From the NCBI GenBank assembly GCA_016187945.1, contig JACPIT010000001.1:186001-250000 (forward strand): a stretch of 64,000 nucleotides of DNA, written 5' to 3'. Position numbers and translations under genes: made by a program. Shown here in pieces: positions 50,209 through 58,095 of the stretch. A model generated the notes under the pieces. It saw only the letters and a list, made by a program, of their open reading frames with translations. It ran no database searches and had not been told where the DNA came from. This DNA is from Opitutia bacterium. Lineage in GTDB: Bacteria > Verrucomicrobiota > Verrucomicrobiia > Opitutales > Opitutaceae. The number at the start of each line of letters is the position of its first letter. Position 1 is the stretch's first letter.

Positions 50209-51648
50209 ATGGCCTACGACTGGCTCAAAGGAATCCACGATCACTACGACGTTATCGTCATCGGCAGCGGCCTCGGCGGCCTCACCGGCGCCAACGTGCT
50301 GGCCAAGTGCGGGCACAAGGTTCTGTTGCTCGAGCACCATTACCAGCTCGGCGGCCTCGCGACGTGGTTCACGCGCAAGGGCGGGCACATCTTCGACATC
50401 TCTTTGCACGGTTTTCCGCACGGCATGATCAAGTCCTGCCGCAAGTATTGGAGCCAGGACATCGCCGACGCCATCGTGCAGCTCAAGGGCGTGCGGTTCA
50501 TCAACCCGCAGTTCCAGATCGACACGACGTTCGACCGCGACGACTTCACGCGCCAGCTCATCGAGACGTTCAAGATCCCCGTCGAAACCGTGGAGAAATT
50601 CTTCACGGACCTCCGCGCGATGAATTTCTACGACAACTCGACCGAGACGACGGGCGAGATGTTCGAACGCTATTTTCCGGGCCGCGACGACGTGAAGCGC
50701 CTGCTCATGGAGCCGATCGCCTACGCCAACGGCTCCACGATGGACGACCCGGCGATCACGTTCGGCATCGTGTTCTCGAATTTCATGAGCAAGGGCGTCT
50801 TCACGTTCCAAGGCGGCACGGACGTCCTCATCAAGCGCATGGCGGAGGAGCTGAAGAAGAACGGCGTCGAGATTCGCAAGCACGTGCTCGTCGAAAAAAT
50901 CCTCACCGAGGAAGTCGACGGCCGCAAACGCGTCACCGGCGTCGTCGCCAACGGCAAGACGATCCGCTGCAGCGCGGTGCTCTCGAATTCCAACATCAAG
51001 AACACCGTCCTGCGCATGGCGGGCGAGGATAACTTCGCGCCGGATTTCGTCGCCGCGACGAAGGCCGTGCGCGTGAACAGCAGCTCCTGCCAGGTCTACC
51101 TCGGCATCAAGAAGGGCGAGACGCTCCCGCACATCGGCGACCTCGTGTTCACGTCGGACGAGCCGAGGTTTTCCAGCGAGAAGCTCGTCGATTTGCACAC
51201 CACGAGCCGGACGTTCTCGCTCTACTATCCTGACACGCGCCCCGGCAGCGATCGCTACACTGTCGTCGTGTCGATCAACGCCCGCTATCAGGATTGGGCC
51301 GGCATGTCCGACGAGGACTACGCGAAGCACAAGGAGCGGCTCATCGAGGAATCGATCACGTCGCTCGAGCGCTTCATCCCCGACGTGCGTGGCAAGATCG
51401 AGTGGAAGGAAGCCGCCACCCCGCGCACCGTCGAATACTACACGAAACACTGGCACGGCACGTCGTTCGGCACGAAGTTCGAGGGCCTGAAAATCTCGAT
51501 GGATCTGCCGACGCAACTGCCCGGCCTCTACCACGCCGGCTCGGTCGGCATCATCATGTCGGGCTGGCTCGGCACGATTAACTACGGCGTGATCGTCGCC
51601 AACCAGATCGACAAGGCCCTCGCCGCGTCGAAGCGCACCGCCGCTTGA
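50209..51648 (+). CDS. CrtI-like FAD oxidoreductase 2
   Basis: The protein has 479 residues from the ATG at 50209. FAD-binding [19 protein letters not shown] is followed by [15 protein letters not shown]. The C-terminal [22 protein letters not shown] replaces the GTDQGF-type motif. It is a clear but divergent paralogue of the preceding gene. Family chemistry is FAD-dependent (de)saturation or isomerisation of polyenes or acyl chains. The two are separated only by a REP pair. Specific reaction unknown. Confidence 0.85.
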   Translation: MAYDWLKGIHDHYDVIVIGSGLGGLTGANVLAKCGHKVLLLEHHYQLGGLATWFTRKGGHIFDISLHGFPHGMIKSCRKYWSQDIADAIVQLKGVRFINPQFQIDTTFDRDDFTRQLIETFKIPVETVEKFFTDLRAMNFYDNSTETTGEMFERYFPGRDDVKRLLMEPIAYANGSTMDDPAITFGIVFSNFMSKGVFTFQGGTDVLIKRMAEELKKNGVEIRKHVLVEKILTEEVDGRKRVTGVVANGKTIRCSAVLSNSNIKNTVLRMAGEDNFAPDFVAATKAVRVNSSSCQVYLGIKKGETLPHIGDLVFTSDEPRFSSEKLVDLHTTSRTFSLYYPDTRPGSDRYTVVVSINARYQDWAGMSDEDYAKHKERLIEESITSLERFIPDVRGKIEWKEAATPRTVEYYTKHWHGTSFGTKFEGLKISMDLPTQLPGLYHAGSVGIIMSGWLGTINYGVIVANQIDKALAASKRTAA

Positions 51649-51654
51649 GAACCG

Positions 51655-51788
51655 CCCGCGAATCCACGCGAATGTCCGCGAATCAAACCCATCGCTGTAG
51701 GGCCGGCGCTCGTCGCCGGGCCGCGATCTCGTTGACAGCCGAAACGCCGGTTGCGCGATTCGCGTTCATTCGCGCCCATTCGCGGGCC
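51655..51788. repeat. CGCGAATG inverted-iteron repeat with internal GTAG hairpin
   Basis: The left arm has GCGAATCCACGCGAATG and GTCCGCGAATC; the right arm has the inverse GATTCGCGTTCATTCGCG. A GTAGGGCCGGCGCTCGTCGC hairpin lies at 51697-51720 inside. It fills the spacer before the dehydratase gene. Confidence 0.65.
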
Positions 51789-51811
51789 ACCGCCTTTTCC
51801 ACTCTCTCCCT

Positions 51812-52261
51812 GTGAACGAAGTCGAGAAACTCATCCCGCACCGCCCGCCGTTCCTGTTCGTCGACGAGATCGTCTCGCGCACGGACACCACGCTCGTCTC
51901 GCGCCGCACCTGGCGCGCCGAGGAGGATTTCTACAAGGGCCACTATCCGGGCGCGCCGATCACGCCGGGCGTGCTGCTGTGCGAGGCCGTTTTTCAAACC
52001 GGCGCGCTGCTCCTCGCGGGCAAATTCAACACCGGCGCCGGCAAACCCAACGGCGTGCCGCTCCTCGCCAAGGTGGAAAACGTCCGCTTCCGCACGCCCG
52101 TCTATCCCGGCGACACGATCACCATCGAAGTGAAGATCAACGAAGTCGCCGGCGGTTTTTATCTGATGTCCGGCGCGATGAAGTCCGGCGACAAGCGCGT
52201 GCTGAACGTCGATTTCTCCGTCGCGTGGAAAACGCCCGAGGGCCAGCAGACGACCGCATGA
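51812..52261 (+). CDS. FabZ-like 3-hydroxyacyl-ACP dehydratase
   Basis: The protein has 149 residues from a GTG start. Hot-dog fold with LIPHRPPFLFVDEI, then His44 (YKGHYPGAPITPG) and Glu58 (LCEAVFQTGALLL), the catalytic pair of FabZ. It dehydrates 3-hydroxyacyl-ACP to the enoyl form. A ketoreductase for this cycle is not in the cluster and must come from elsewhere. It lies between the CrtI-like and FabI-like genes. Confidence 0.9.
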   Translation: MNEVEKLIPHRPPFLFVDEIVSRTDTTLVSRRTWRAEEDFYKGHYPGAPITPGVLLCEAVFQTGALLLAGKFNTGAGKPNGVPLLAKVENVRFRTPVYPGDTITIEVKINEVAGGFYLMSGAMKSGDKRVLNVDFSVAWKTPEGQQTTA

Positions 52262-52284
52262 ATCGGCGCGGGCATTTCTCCGTC

Positions 52285-52356
52285 GTGGGCCAGCGCGCTT
52301 GCGCGCGCCTTATCCACGCCCGCAACGTTCCGGCCCGCGCAAGCGCGCTGACCCAC
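52285..52356. repeat. Inverted repeat, GCGCGCTTGCGCG class
   Basis: GTGGGCCAGCGCGCTTGCGC faces GCGCAAGCGCGCTGACCCAC, without a GTAG tetranucleotide. It lies immediately before the FabI-like gene. Confidence 0.7.
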
Positions 52357-52364
52357 ATTGCGTC

Positions 52365-53219
52365 ATGACCGATTTCCTCCAAGTCGCGGGCAAAACGTTT
52401 CTCGTTCAAGGCGTCGCCAACAAGAAGAGCGTCGCCTGGCTGATCGCAAAATCGCTCGAGGAGCAGGGCGCTCGCGTCGTCTACGCCGTGCGTTCCGAGG
52501 GGCGCAAGAAATCGCTCGAGGCGTTACTCGCCGACCGTCCGGTGTTCGTGTGCGACGCCGAACAGGAAGGCGCGTGCGACAAGCTCGCCGCCGAGGTCGC
52601 GGCCGCCGGTTTCGCGCCGCTGCACGGCCTCGTGCACTCGATCGCGTTCGCGAACTACAGCGAAGGTTTCAAAACGTTCGCCGAAACGAAGCGCAGCGAT
52701 TTTCTGCAGGCGACCGCGATCTCGGCGTTTTCGCTCGTGGAACTCACGCGCGCATTCAAGCCGCACCTCGCGCGCGATGCGTCCGTCGTGACGATCGGCA
52801 TCTCGTCGTTGCTCGTGACGCCCGACAACTACGGCTACATGGGCCCGATCAAGGCCGCGCTGGAATCGTGCGCGCGTTTCCTCGCGAAATCGCTCAGCGC
52901 CGACACCGCGATCCGCGTGAACGTGCTCGGCAGCGGCCCGCTCAAGACGAGCGCGTCGGCCGGCATCCCCGGCTATCTCGAGAGTTACCTCTACGCGGAG
53001 AAAATGACGTTCCGCAAACGCGCGCTCGATACGCAAGAGGTCGCGAACGTCGCCCTGTTTCTCCTCAGCCCGCGCAGCAGCGGCGTGAACGGCACGACAC
53101 TCGTCGTCGACGCGGGACTCGGTTCAAACTATTTCGACAAGGACATCATTCGCCTCGCGATGCGGCCGGAGGCGCCGACGGCGCAAACGCCAAATTCCAA
53201 AACCCAGACGCCAAAGTGA
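52365..53219 (+). CDS. FabI-like enoyl-ACP reductase with altered active site
   Basis: The protein has 284 residues. The NAD-binding start (KTFLVQGVANKKSVAWLIAKSL) and the SDR catalytic Tyr156-x6-Lys163 (NYGYMGPIKAALE) match FabI numbering. The tyrosine at 146 of E. coli FabI, conserved in the family, is Ile146 here (VVTIGISS). The C-terminal ALDTQEVANVALFLLSPRSSGVNG is typical. The last 14 residues (TAQTPNSKTQTPK) are encoded by an intergenic repeat. It should reduce the enoyl bond of the chain, or have a changed specificity. Confidence 0.85.
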   Translation: MTDFLQVAGKTFLVQGVANKKSVAWLIAKSLEEQGARVVYAVRSEGRKKSLEALLADRPVFVCDAEQEGACDKLAAEVAAAGFAPLHGLVHSIAFANYSEGFKTFAETKRSDFLQATAISAFSLVELTRAFKPHLARDASVVTIGISSLLVTPDNYGYMGPIKAALESCARFLAKSLSADTAIRVNVLGSGPLKTSASAGIPGYLESYLYAEKMTFRKRALDTQEVANVALFLLSPRSSGVNGTTLVVDAGLGSNYFDKDIIRLAMRPEAPTAQTPNSKTQTPK

Positions 53220-53277
53220 AAGACTCAGAGACTCAGCAGATTTTGGCGTTTGGAATTTGGCGTTTGGGATTTCGAAA
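53188..53277. repeat. CCAAATTCC inverted-iteron repeat overlapping 3' end of FabI-like gene
   Basis: CGCCAAATTCCAAAACCC faces GGCGTTTGGAATTTGGCG and GTTTGGGATTTCG. It covers the last 32 bases of the FabI-like frame and ends at the OleA start codon. Confidence 0.7.
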
Positions 53278-54315
53278 ATGAAGTTTTCGCGCGCCTGCAT
53301 TGAATCCATCGCCGCCGTCGAGCCGGACGAAGTCTGGTCGTCAGCCGACATCGAAGCGCGCCTCAAGCCGATGTATGAGCGCCTGCGCCTGCCAGAAGGG
53401 CGTCTCGAGCTCATGTCCGGCATCCGCGAGCGCCGCATGTGGCCGGCGGGCACGCGTCCTTCCGACGCCAGCGCTGCGGCCGGACGCAAGCTGCTTGGCC
53501 TTTCGAAAATTCCCGCTGCGAAACTGCAGGTGCTGATGCACAGCGCCGTGTGTCGCGACATGCTCGAACCGGCGACGGCGACGTTCGTGCATCACAAAAT
53601 GGGACTGAGCGGCGCCATGCAGGTGTTCGACGTCTCGAACGCGTGCCTCGGTTTCCTCAATGGCCTCGTGCTGCTCGGTTCGATGATCGATGCCGGCCAG
53701 ATCCGCGCCGGCATCGTCGTCTCGGGCGAGAACGGTCGTCCGCTCGTCGAGCGCACGATCCAGCATTTGCTCGCGGCCAATCTCGATCGCAACGCCATCA
53801 AGCCGTTCTTCGCGAATCTCACCATCGGCTCGGCCGCCGTCGCGGCGGTGGTGTGTCACGAAGACGAGTTGCCCGCCGGTGCGCCGCGGCACCGTCTGGT
53901 CGCGGGTGCCGCGCTCGCCGACACGAGCCACAGCGATCTTTGCCAAGGCGACAGCGCGGGCGACGGACTCGCGATGGAAACCGATTCGGAGCAATTGCTC
54001 ATCGCCGGCGTGGAGGTCGCGCGTCGCACCTGGGCGGATTTCAAACGCGAGAGCGGCTGGAACGAGACGACGCCCGACCGTTTCATCTGCCACCAGGTCG
54101 GCAGCGCGCACCGCCGGAAGCTCTACGAAACGCTCGGTCTCGATCTCGCGAAGGATTTTTCGTCGTTCGAGACGCTCGGCAACACCGGTTCCGCCGCGCT
54201 GCCGACGACGCTCGCACGCGCGGCCGAGCAGGGCGCAGTGTGCGCCGGTCAAAAGGTCGCGCTGCTCGGCATCGGCAGCGGCATCAACAGTCTGATGCTT
54301 GCCCTCGAATGGTAA
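53278..54315 (+). CDS. oleA: OleA: acyl-CoA head-to-head condensing thiolase
   Basis: The protein has 345 residues. The thiolase fold has catalytic Cys123 (VFDVSNACLGFLNG), His272 (FICHQVGSAHRRKL) and Asn302 (LGNTGSAALPTTLA). Glu97 lies 26 residues before the cysteine, the same spacing as the OleA-specific Glu117 to Cys143 of Xanthomonas OleA. OleA condenses two acyl-CoA to a beta-ketoacid. The flanking OleB supports the assignment. Here the acyl donor may be ACP-bound because the FAS-type genes lie upstream. Confidence 0.93.
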   Translation: MKFSRACIESIAAVEPDEVWSSADIEARLKPMYERLRLPEGRLELMSGIRERRMWPAGTRPSDASAAAGRKLLGLSKIPAAKLQVLMHSAVCRDMLEPATATFVHHKMGLSGAMQVFDVSNACLGFLNGLVLLGSMIDAGQIRAGIVVSGENGRPLVERTIQHLLAANLDRNAIKPFFANLTIGSAAVAAVVCHEDELPAGAPRHRLVAGAALADTSHSDLCQGDSAGDGLAMETDSEQLLIAGVEVARRTWADFKRESGWNETTPDRFICHQVGSAHRRKLYETLGLDLAKDFSSFETLGNTGSAALPTTLARAAEQGAVCAGQKVALLGIGSGINSLMLALEW

Positions 54316-54339
54316 TGCACAAGACAGGCCGATTCCATT

Positions 54340-54537
54340 GTAGGGGCGCAGTCTTGCTGCGCCCGTCATTGCCTCGGGCGAAACTAGCCCAGATATTTCA
54401 CGGCGTAGCGGAAACCGTGAGGTTTTCGCACCTCAGCAGCGGCGAAATTCTCACGAATTCCGCTACCACGCTGCGTCGCGCGCTGCGCTCTACGGGTGAA
54501 ATAGCCGGGCTAGGGCGCAGCAAGTTTGCGCCCCTAC
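54340..54537. repeat. Paired GTAG REP (GGGCGCAG class) enclosing the 108-bp element
   Basis: GTAGGGGCGCAGTCTTGCTG faces CAGCAAGTTTGCGCCCCTAC. Between them CTAGCCC and GGGCTAG arms surround the 108-bp element at 54395-54502. This is a nested arrangement. Confidence 0.8.
54395..54502 (+). repeat. 108-bp dispersed element, copy 2
   Basis: It starts ATTTCACGGCGTAGCGGAAA and ends CTACGGGTGAAAT, giving inverted termini. It matches the reverse complement of 9027-9134 with few differences and 12988-13068 partly. Confidence 0.8.
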
Positions 54538-54558
54538 AGGTAGAACAGGAGCACGTTT

Positions 54559-55443
54559 ATGCCTGATTCGCTCCCGGACTGGCTGCGGAAATTGTATCCG
54601 TTCGAGCCGCAGCGCTTCGCGACGGCCGCAGGCGAGATGAGCTATCTCGACGAAGGTCCGCGCAGCGACGAGGCGGTCGTGATGGTGCACGGCAATCCGA
54701 CGTGGTCGTTTTTCTACCGCGACGTCGTGCTCGCTTTGCGCGGTCAGATGCGGTGCATCGTGCCGGACCACCTTGGTTGCGGCCTCAGCGACAAGCCCCA
54801 GCAGTGGGACTACACGCTGCCAAATCACATCGCGAATCTGCGCGCGCTGCTCGATTCGCTTCGGCTGAGGAAAATCCATCTCGTCGTGCACGATTGGGGC
54901 GGTCCGATCGGGCTCGGCGCGCTGCTGCCACAGCCGGAGAAGCTCGGACGCGTCGTTATCCTCAACACCGCTGCGTTCGCCGACACCGTCGTGCCGCTGC
55001 GCATCCGGCTGTGCCGCGCACCGCTGATCGGCGAGGTGATCGTGCGCGGCTTCAACGGCTTCGCGTGGCCAGCGACGTGGATGGCCGTTTCGAAGCCGCT
55101 GCCAGCCGATGTGAAGCGGGGTTTTCTGTTTCCTTACGATTCGTGGGCGAACCGTATCGCGACGCACCGTTTCGTCGTGGACATCCCGAGCGGGCAGGGC
55201 AGCGCGTCCGACCGCGCGCTCGCCGAGATCGAGCGCCGTTTGGCAACGCTGCGCGAACGCGACGTGACGCTACTCTGGGGCGCCGACGATTTCTGCTTCA
55301 ACCGGCATTATTTTCATCGTTGGAGCGAACTGTTGCCGGACGCGCCGAAGAGTCTGCTAGCCGGCGTCGGTCACTACCTGATCGAGGACGGCGGGGCGGA
55401 AGTGGTCGGGCGGGTCAGGCGCGCCGTTTTGGGAGACATCTGA
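54559..55443 (+). CDS. oleB: OleB: beta-lactone decarboxylase (haloalkane dehalogenase-like fold)
   Basis: The protein has 294 residues. Oxyanion motif MVHGNPTWSFFYRD, nucleophile Asp112 in VVHDWGGPIG, and late His272 (GVGHYLIEDGG). OleB converts the beta-lactone made by OleC to a cis-olefin. The position right after oleA supports the call; a true haloalkane dehalogenase cannot be excluded by fold alone. The dif-like site and prophage follow at once. oleC and oleD are not found in the window. Confidence 0.88.
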   Translation: MPDSLPDWLRKLYPFEPQRFATAAGEMSYLDEGPRSDEAVVMVHGNPTWSFFYRDVVLALRGQMRCIVPDHLGCGLSDKPQQWDYTLPNHIANLRALLDSLRLRKIHLVVHDWGGPIGLGALLPQPEKLGRVVILNTAAFADTVVPLRIRLCRAPLIGEVIVRGFNGFAWPATWMAVSKPLPADVKRGFLFPYDSWANRIATHRFVVDIPSGQGSASDRALAEIERRLATLRERDVTLLWGADDFCFNRHYFHRWSELLPDAPKSLLAGVGHYLIEDGGAEVVGRVRRAVLGDI

Positions 55444-55479
55444 ACCTCGTTTTCAGAGGGGATTTCGTCTTCGTTTAAT

Positions 55480-55507
55480 TAGAGACATAATGCTTATTGT
55501 GCGATGA
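55480..55507 (-). other. dif-like XerCD site, left prophage junction (attL)
   Basis: Read on the plus strand it contains ACATAAT, a TGCTT-type centre and ATTGTGCG, matching the reverse complement of E. coli dif at 15 of 28 positions including both conserved cores. It contains the 13-bp repeat TGCTTATTGTGCG (55491-55503) that recurs at 62477-62489. If the right-hand XerC arm is restored from the right junction, the match to dif rises to 17 of 28. Confidence 0.7.
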
Positions 55508-55525
55508 CGGCCAAATAAACCGGCT

Positions 55526-56041
55526 ATGAGGAACGGCTTACAAGTCGTGTCTTCCTCGAAAGTTCCTCAAACCATCGCAGATAGCGCCACTCTTGCGCAC
55601 CCCGCAGACGGAGCAAGCGCCCCGTCATTGGCACAGAAGTTGAACCGCTCGCGCCGTCCGCGCAGGCGGGCGCTCTCCGTCAAACTGCCTCACCTGTTCA
55701 TCCACGAGTGGGAGGAAAAGTTTGAGGCGTTGATTGCGGAGCGCTCGCCGCACCCGCACGCCTGCTATCCGAATTTTGCGTGTTGGCTCGGGGCACAGAT
55801 CACCGAAGGCCAGCGGATGGATTCGGGTTCGTTCGAGGCCCTTTTGCATGCGGTCGCGCGAATCTCCTACAACGACGGCTTCCGCGACGGCCTCCGCCAC
55901 CGTGAGCAGCCTTCGGAAAAATTGTCGCCTAGCGACTGTCCGCCCGCCCGCGTTGAGGAACCGGGCGAAAGCGCGGACCGCCAAACGACCGGTCTCGGCG
56001 TTACGACCGCCGGGGCCGGTCAACCGGAGGCGCGGACGTGA
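55526..56041 (+). CDS. Phage hypothetical protein, first gene
   Basis: The protein has 171 residues from an ATG at 55526, only 19 bp after the dif-like site. The N-terminal third is basic (NRSRRPRRRALSV), and a helical part follows (HEWEEKFEALIAE). The tail is acidic and disordered-looking. No family recognised. Its stop overlaps the GTG start of rep, so it is translated with it. Position suggests an early replication or regulatory factor. Confidence 0.7.
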   Translation: MRNGLQVVSSSKVPQTIADSATLAHPADGASAPSLAQKLNRSRRPRRRALSVKLPHLFIHEWEEKFEALIAERSPHPHACYPNFACWLGAQITEGQRMDSGSFEALLHAVARISYNDGFRDGLRHREQPSEKLSPSDCPPARVEEPGESADRQTTGLGVTTAGAGQPEART

Positions 56042-57348
56042 CCGTGCAAAATCCGCTGCAAATCGCCAAGGAACCCGCCGCAGCGGTTGCGGCGCAGCCG
56101 CCCCGCGCGGCGGGTTCCCTTGGTAATAATGCGGATTTTGTCCTCACCCCGTCAGCCGGGTGTTGCGCATCAGCCACTTGCGAAAGCGAAAGCCCTGCAG
56201 TCGATTCGCCCGTTTTCGACATTCACTCGGTTTTGCCCCCGCCGGGGACGGTCAAAGCGTGGTATCAGCGGAGCGTCGCACGCGATCTGCTGAAGTCCCA
56301 CGGCATCACGCGGCGCATGCGTTGGTGCGGCTCGCGGATTGCTCGTGGGCATGATGGCGTGAACGTCTACGCGCGGCCTGACCGTGCTTATGGTCGCCTC
56401 GGCGGGGTCTGCGTTTGTGGGCAGTCGATCTGCTGTCCGGTGTGCGCTCCGCGCATCGCGGCGCGTCGTGCCGAAGAGGTCGCGCTGGCGTATCAGCGGG
56501 CCATGGATGCCGGCTGGGAGCCTCGGCTGGAGACGTTCACGAAGCCGCACGTTCTCGACCGTTCCCCGCGCGCGCTGCTGCGCGAGTTCGAGAAGTTCTC
56601 CGACCTTTGGCGCTCGTTTCAGAAGAACGCCGACCGGCGCGAGCGCGGCACCGAGGGCCATCACCTCGCGCGCGAAATCACGTGGGGTGATCGCAATGGC
56701 TGGCACTACCACCACCACCGGCTGCGGTATGATCGACCGGGCAGCTACGACGCTGACCGCTCGCGCGCGCAGTGGCTTGCGACGTTGGAAGGCTTCGGCC
56801 TGCGCACGGAGGGCGCGGATGAACACGCCTACGACTGTGAGCCCGTGACGAGCGAAGCGGGCGCGCGTTACTGCGCGAAGCTGTCAACGTCGGTCGAAGC
56901 TCAGGCGCGCGCGATCTCGTCTGAGGTCGCGTCGTCGGCGACGAAGGGCCGCAACATCAACTCTCTCCTTGCGGACTACATTCGCGGCGATCTGCAAGCG
57001 GGCGCGGTCTGGGTGAACGGTGCGGCGTGCGTTACTGCGACGAAGATTTCATCCGTCCGTTGGTCGCGTGGCCTGCGCTACAAGCTCGGTCTCGACGTGG
57101 AAAAAACTGACGCGGTGCTCGCGCAGGAAGAAGTCACCGCAACGGACGAATTTCTCGGCTCGCTCAATCCGACGCAGTGGCGCGGCGTGCTCGCGCTCAA
57201 AGCGGAGTTCGCGCTGCTGTGCGCGGCGAATCGTGGCGGCGATGCCGTGAACGAATTTCTTGCCGGGCTCTCGCTCGGCCAGCTCAACGACGAAGACCCG
57301 CATCGTCTTTGGACTGCCCAACGCAAAGCGGGTCATCCCGGAGATTAA
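56038..57348 (+). CDS. Phage rolling-circle replication initiator (Rep)
   Basis: The protein has 436 residues from a GTG overlapping the previous stop. A zinc-ribbon-like CVCGQSICCPVCAPRIAARR is at 125-144. The HUH motif is GWHYHHH (221-227) and the candidate nucleophile Tyr278 is in ARYCAKLS. This order matches the Rep_1-type initiators of rolling-circle plasmids and several inoviruses. It should nick the double-stranded origin to start replication. The origin itself was not located; it may lie in the leader or within rep. Confidence 0.88.
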   Translation: MTVQNPLQIAKEPAAAVAAQPPRAAGSLGNNADFVLTPSAGCCASATCESESPAVDSPVFDIHSVLPPPGTVKAWYQRSVARDLLKSHGITRRMRWCGSRIARGHDGVNVYARPDRAYGRLGGVCVCGQSICCPVCAPRIAARRAEEVALAYQRAMDAGWEPRLETFTKPHVLDRSPRALLREFEKFSDLWRSFQKNADRRERGTEGHHLAREITWGDRNGWHYHHHRLRYDRPGSYDADRSRAQWLATLEGFGLRTEGADEHAYDCEPVTSEAGARYCAKLSTSVEAQARAISSEVASSATKGRNINSLLADYIRGDLQAGAVWVNGAACVTATKISSVRWSRGLRYKLGLDVEKTDAVLAQEEVTATDEFLGSLNPTQWRGVLALKAEFALLCAANRGGDAVNEFLAGLSLGQLNDEDPHRLWTAQRKAGHPGD

Positions 57349-57352
57349 TCCA

Positions 57353-57634
57353 ATGCTAGTATTCAAAGCGTCGCAGGTCATCGCCGCCACGGCGGTCTCG
57401 AATAAACCCTACTCGTTCGAAGACGAGCGCGGCAAAACCAAGTCCGGCACGTCGATTTATTCGGACGTTACCGTTCTCTCCGCAAACGGCTCCGTCGCGG
57501 TGATTCGCATCAAGGGCAAGACGGAGGAGGAAGTGAAAACGCGAGTCGCGAAGTTGGCCGTCGGCAAGTCGGCCGAAATCGAGATTCGGCCCGACGAGAG
57601 CACGCGCGGTGTGTGCATCCTTAACGCGATGTGA
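57353..57634 (+). CDS. Small phage protein, probable ssDNA-binding protein (gV-like)
   Basis: The protein has 93 residues; start ATG at 57353 preceded by GGAG. It is predicted to be mostly beta strands (SIYSDVTVLSANGSVAVIRIKG) with charged loops. Size and position right after rep match the ssDNA-binding proteins (pV) of filamentous phages, but sequence similarity is not evident to me. It would coat progeny ssDNA before coat exchange. Confidence 0.6.
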   Translation: MLVFKASQVIAATAVSNKPYSFEDERGKTKSGTSIYSDVTVLSANGSVAVIRIKGKTEEEVKTRVAKLAVGKSAEIEIRPDESTRGVCILNAM

Positions 57635-57642
57635 GGTGCGCC

Positions 57643-57891
57643 ATGACCTCGGATAAATACGGAGAGTTGGCGCAGGACTACTGCGAGCATCACTCGTTGC
57701 CTCACGAGTCCGGCTACGTGCTGTTCTGGCGCGGTGAGCCGTTTGCTTGGTCGTCGGCGTTGCGTCCGGAGATGTTTGTGCCGGGCGTGGTCGCGTGCTC
57801 CGCCGACGGTTTCCTCCTGCTGCTCGCGACGGGCGGCAATGCCGATGACGGTGCGCGCGAGTTCCGCTCTTACGACTCGGAGGCGTCATGA
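57643..57891 (+). CDS. Small phage protein of unknown function
   Basis: The protein has 82 residues, start ATG at 57643 with GAGG upstream. It has acidic ends and a hydrophobic middle (GYVLFWRGEPFAW, FLLLLATGG). No motif or homologue recognised. It overlaps the next gene by ATGA. Confidence 0.6.
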   Translation: MTSDKYGELAQDYCEHHSLPHESGYVLFWRGEPFAWSSALRPEMFVPGVVACSADGFLLLLATGGNADDGAREFRSYDSEAS

Positions 57892-58094
57892 CACGCGAAG
57901 AATTCCACAAGCTCGCGAGGATGGATGCTGAGGAACTGCAGTTCGTTCTCGGCGTCGTCGAAGCGAATCGCGCCCGCCTCCTCGGCGAAACCGTGAAGCT
58001 AGCCGATCAACTCGCGGAGTGCGTGGAGGACATCGACCTCCTGCGCGAGCACATCCGCACGCGTCGCCGCGAACGGCAACTCGTCATGCTCTGA
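57888..58094 (+). CDS. Small helical phage protein
   Basis: The protein has 68 residues, all helical with many charged residues (EELQFVLGVVEANRARLLGE). The C-terminal part is basic (RTRRRERQ). It has GGAGG upstream of the ATG. Unknown function; size is that of accessory DNA-binding or regulatory proteins of inoviruses. Confidence 0.6.
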   Translation: MTREEFHKLARMDAEELQFVLGVVEANRARLLGETVKLADQLAECVEDIDLLREHIRTRRRERQLVML

Positions 58095-58095
58095 C

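Noticed and set aside
54559-55443. Haloalkane dehalogenase as the annotation of the alpha/beta hydrolase
   Set aside because: The fold and motifs agree, but the gene follows oleA directly and OleB belongs to this same family, so OleB is the better call.
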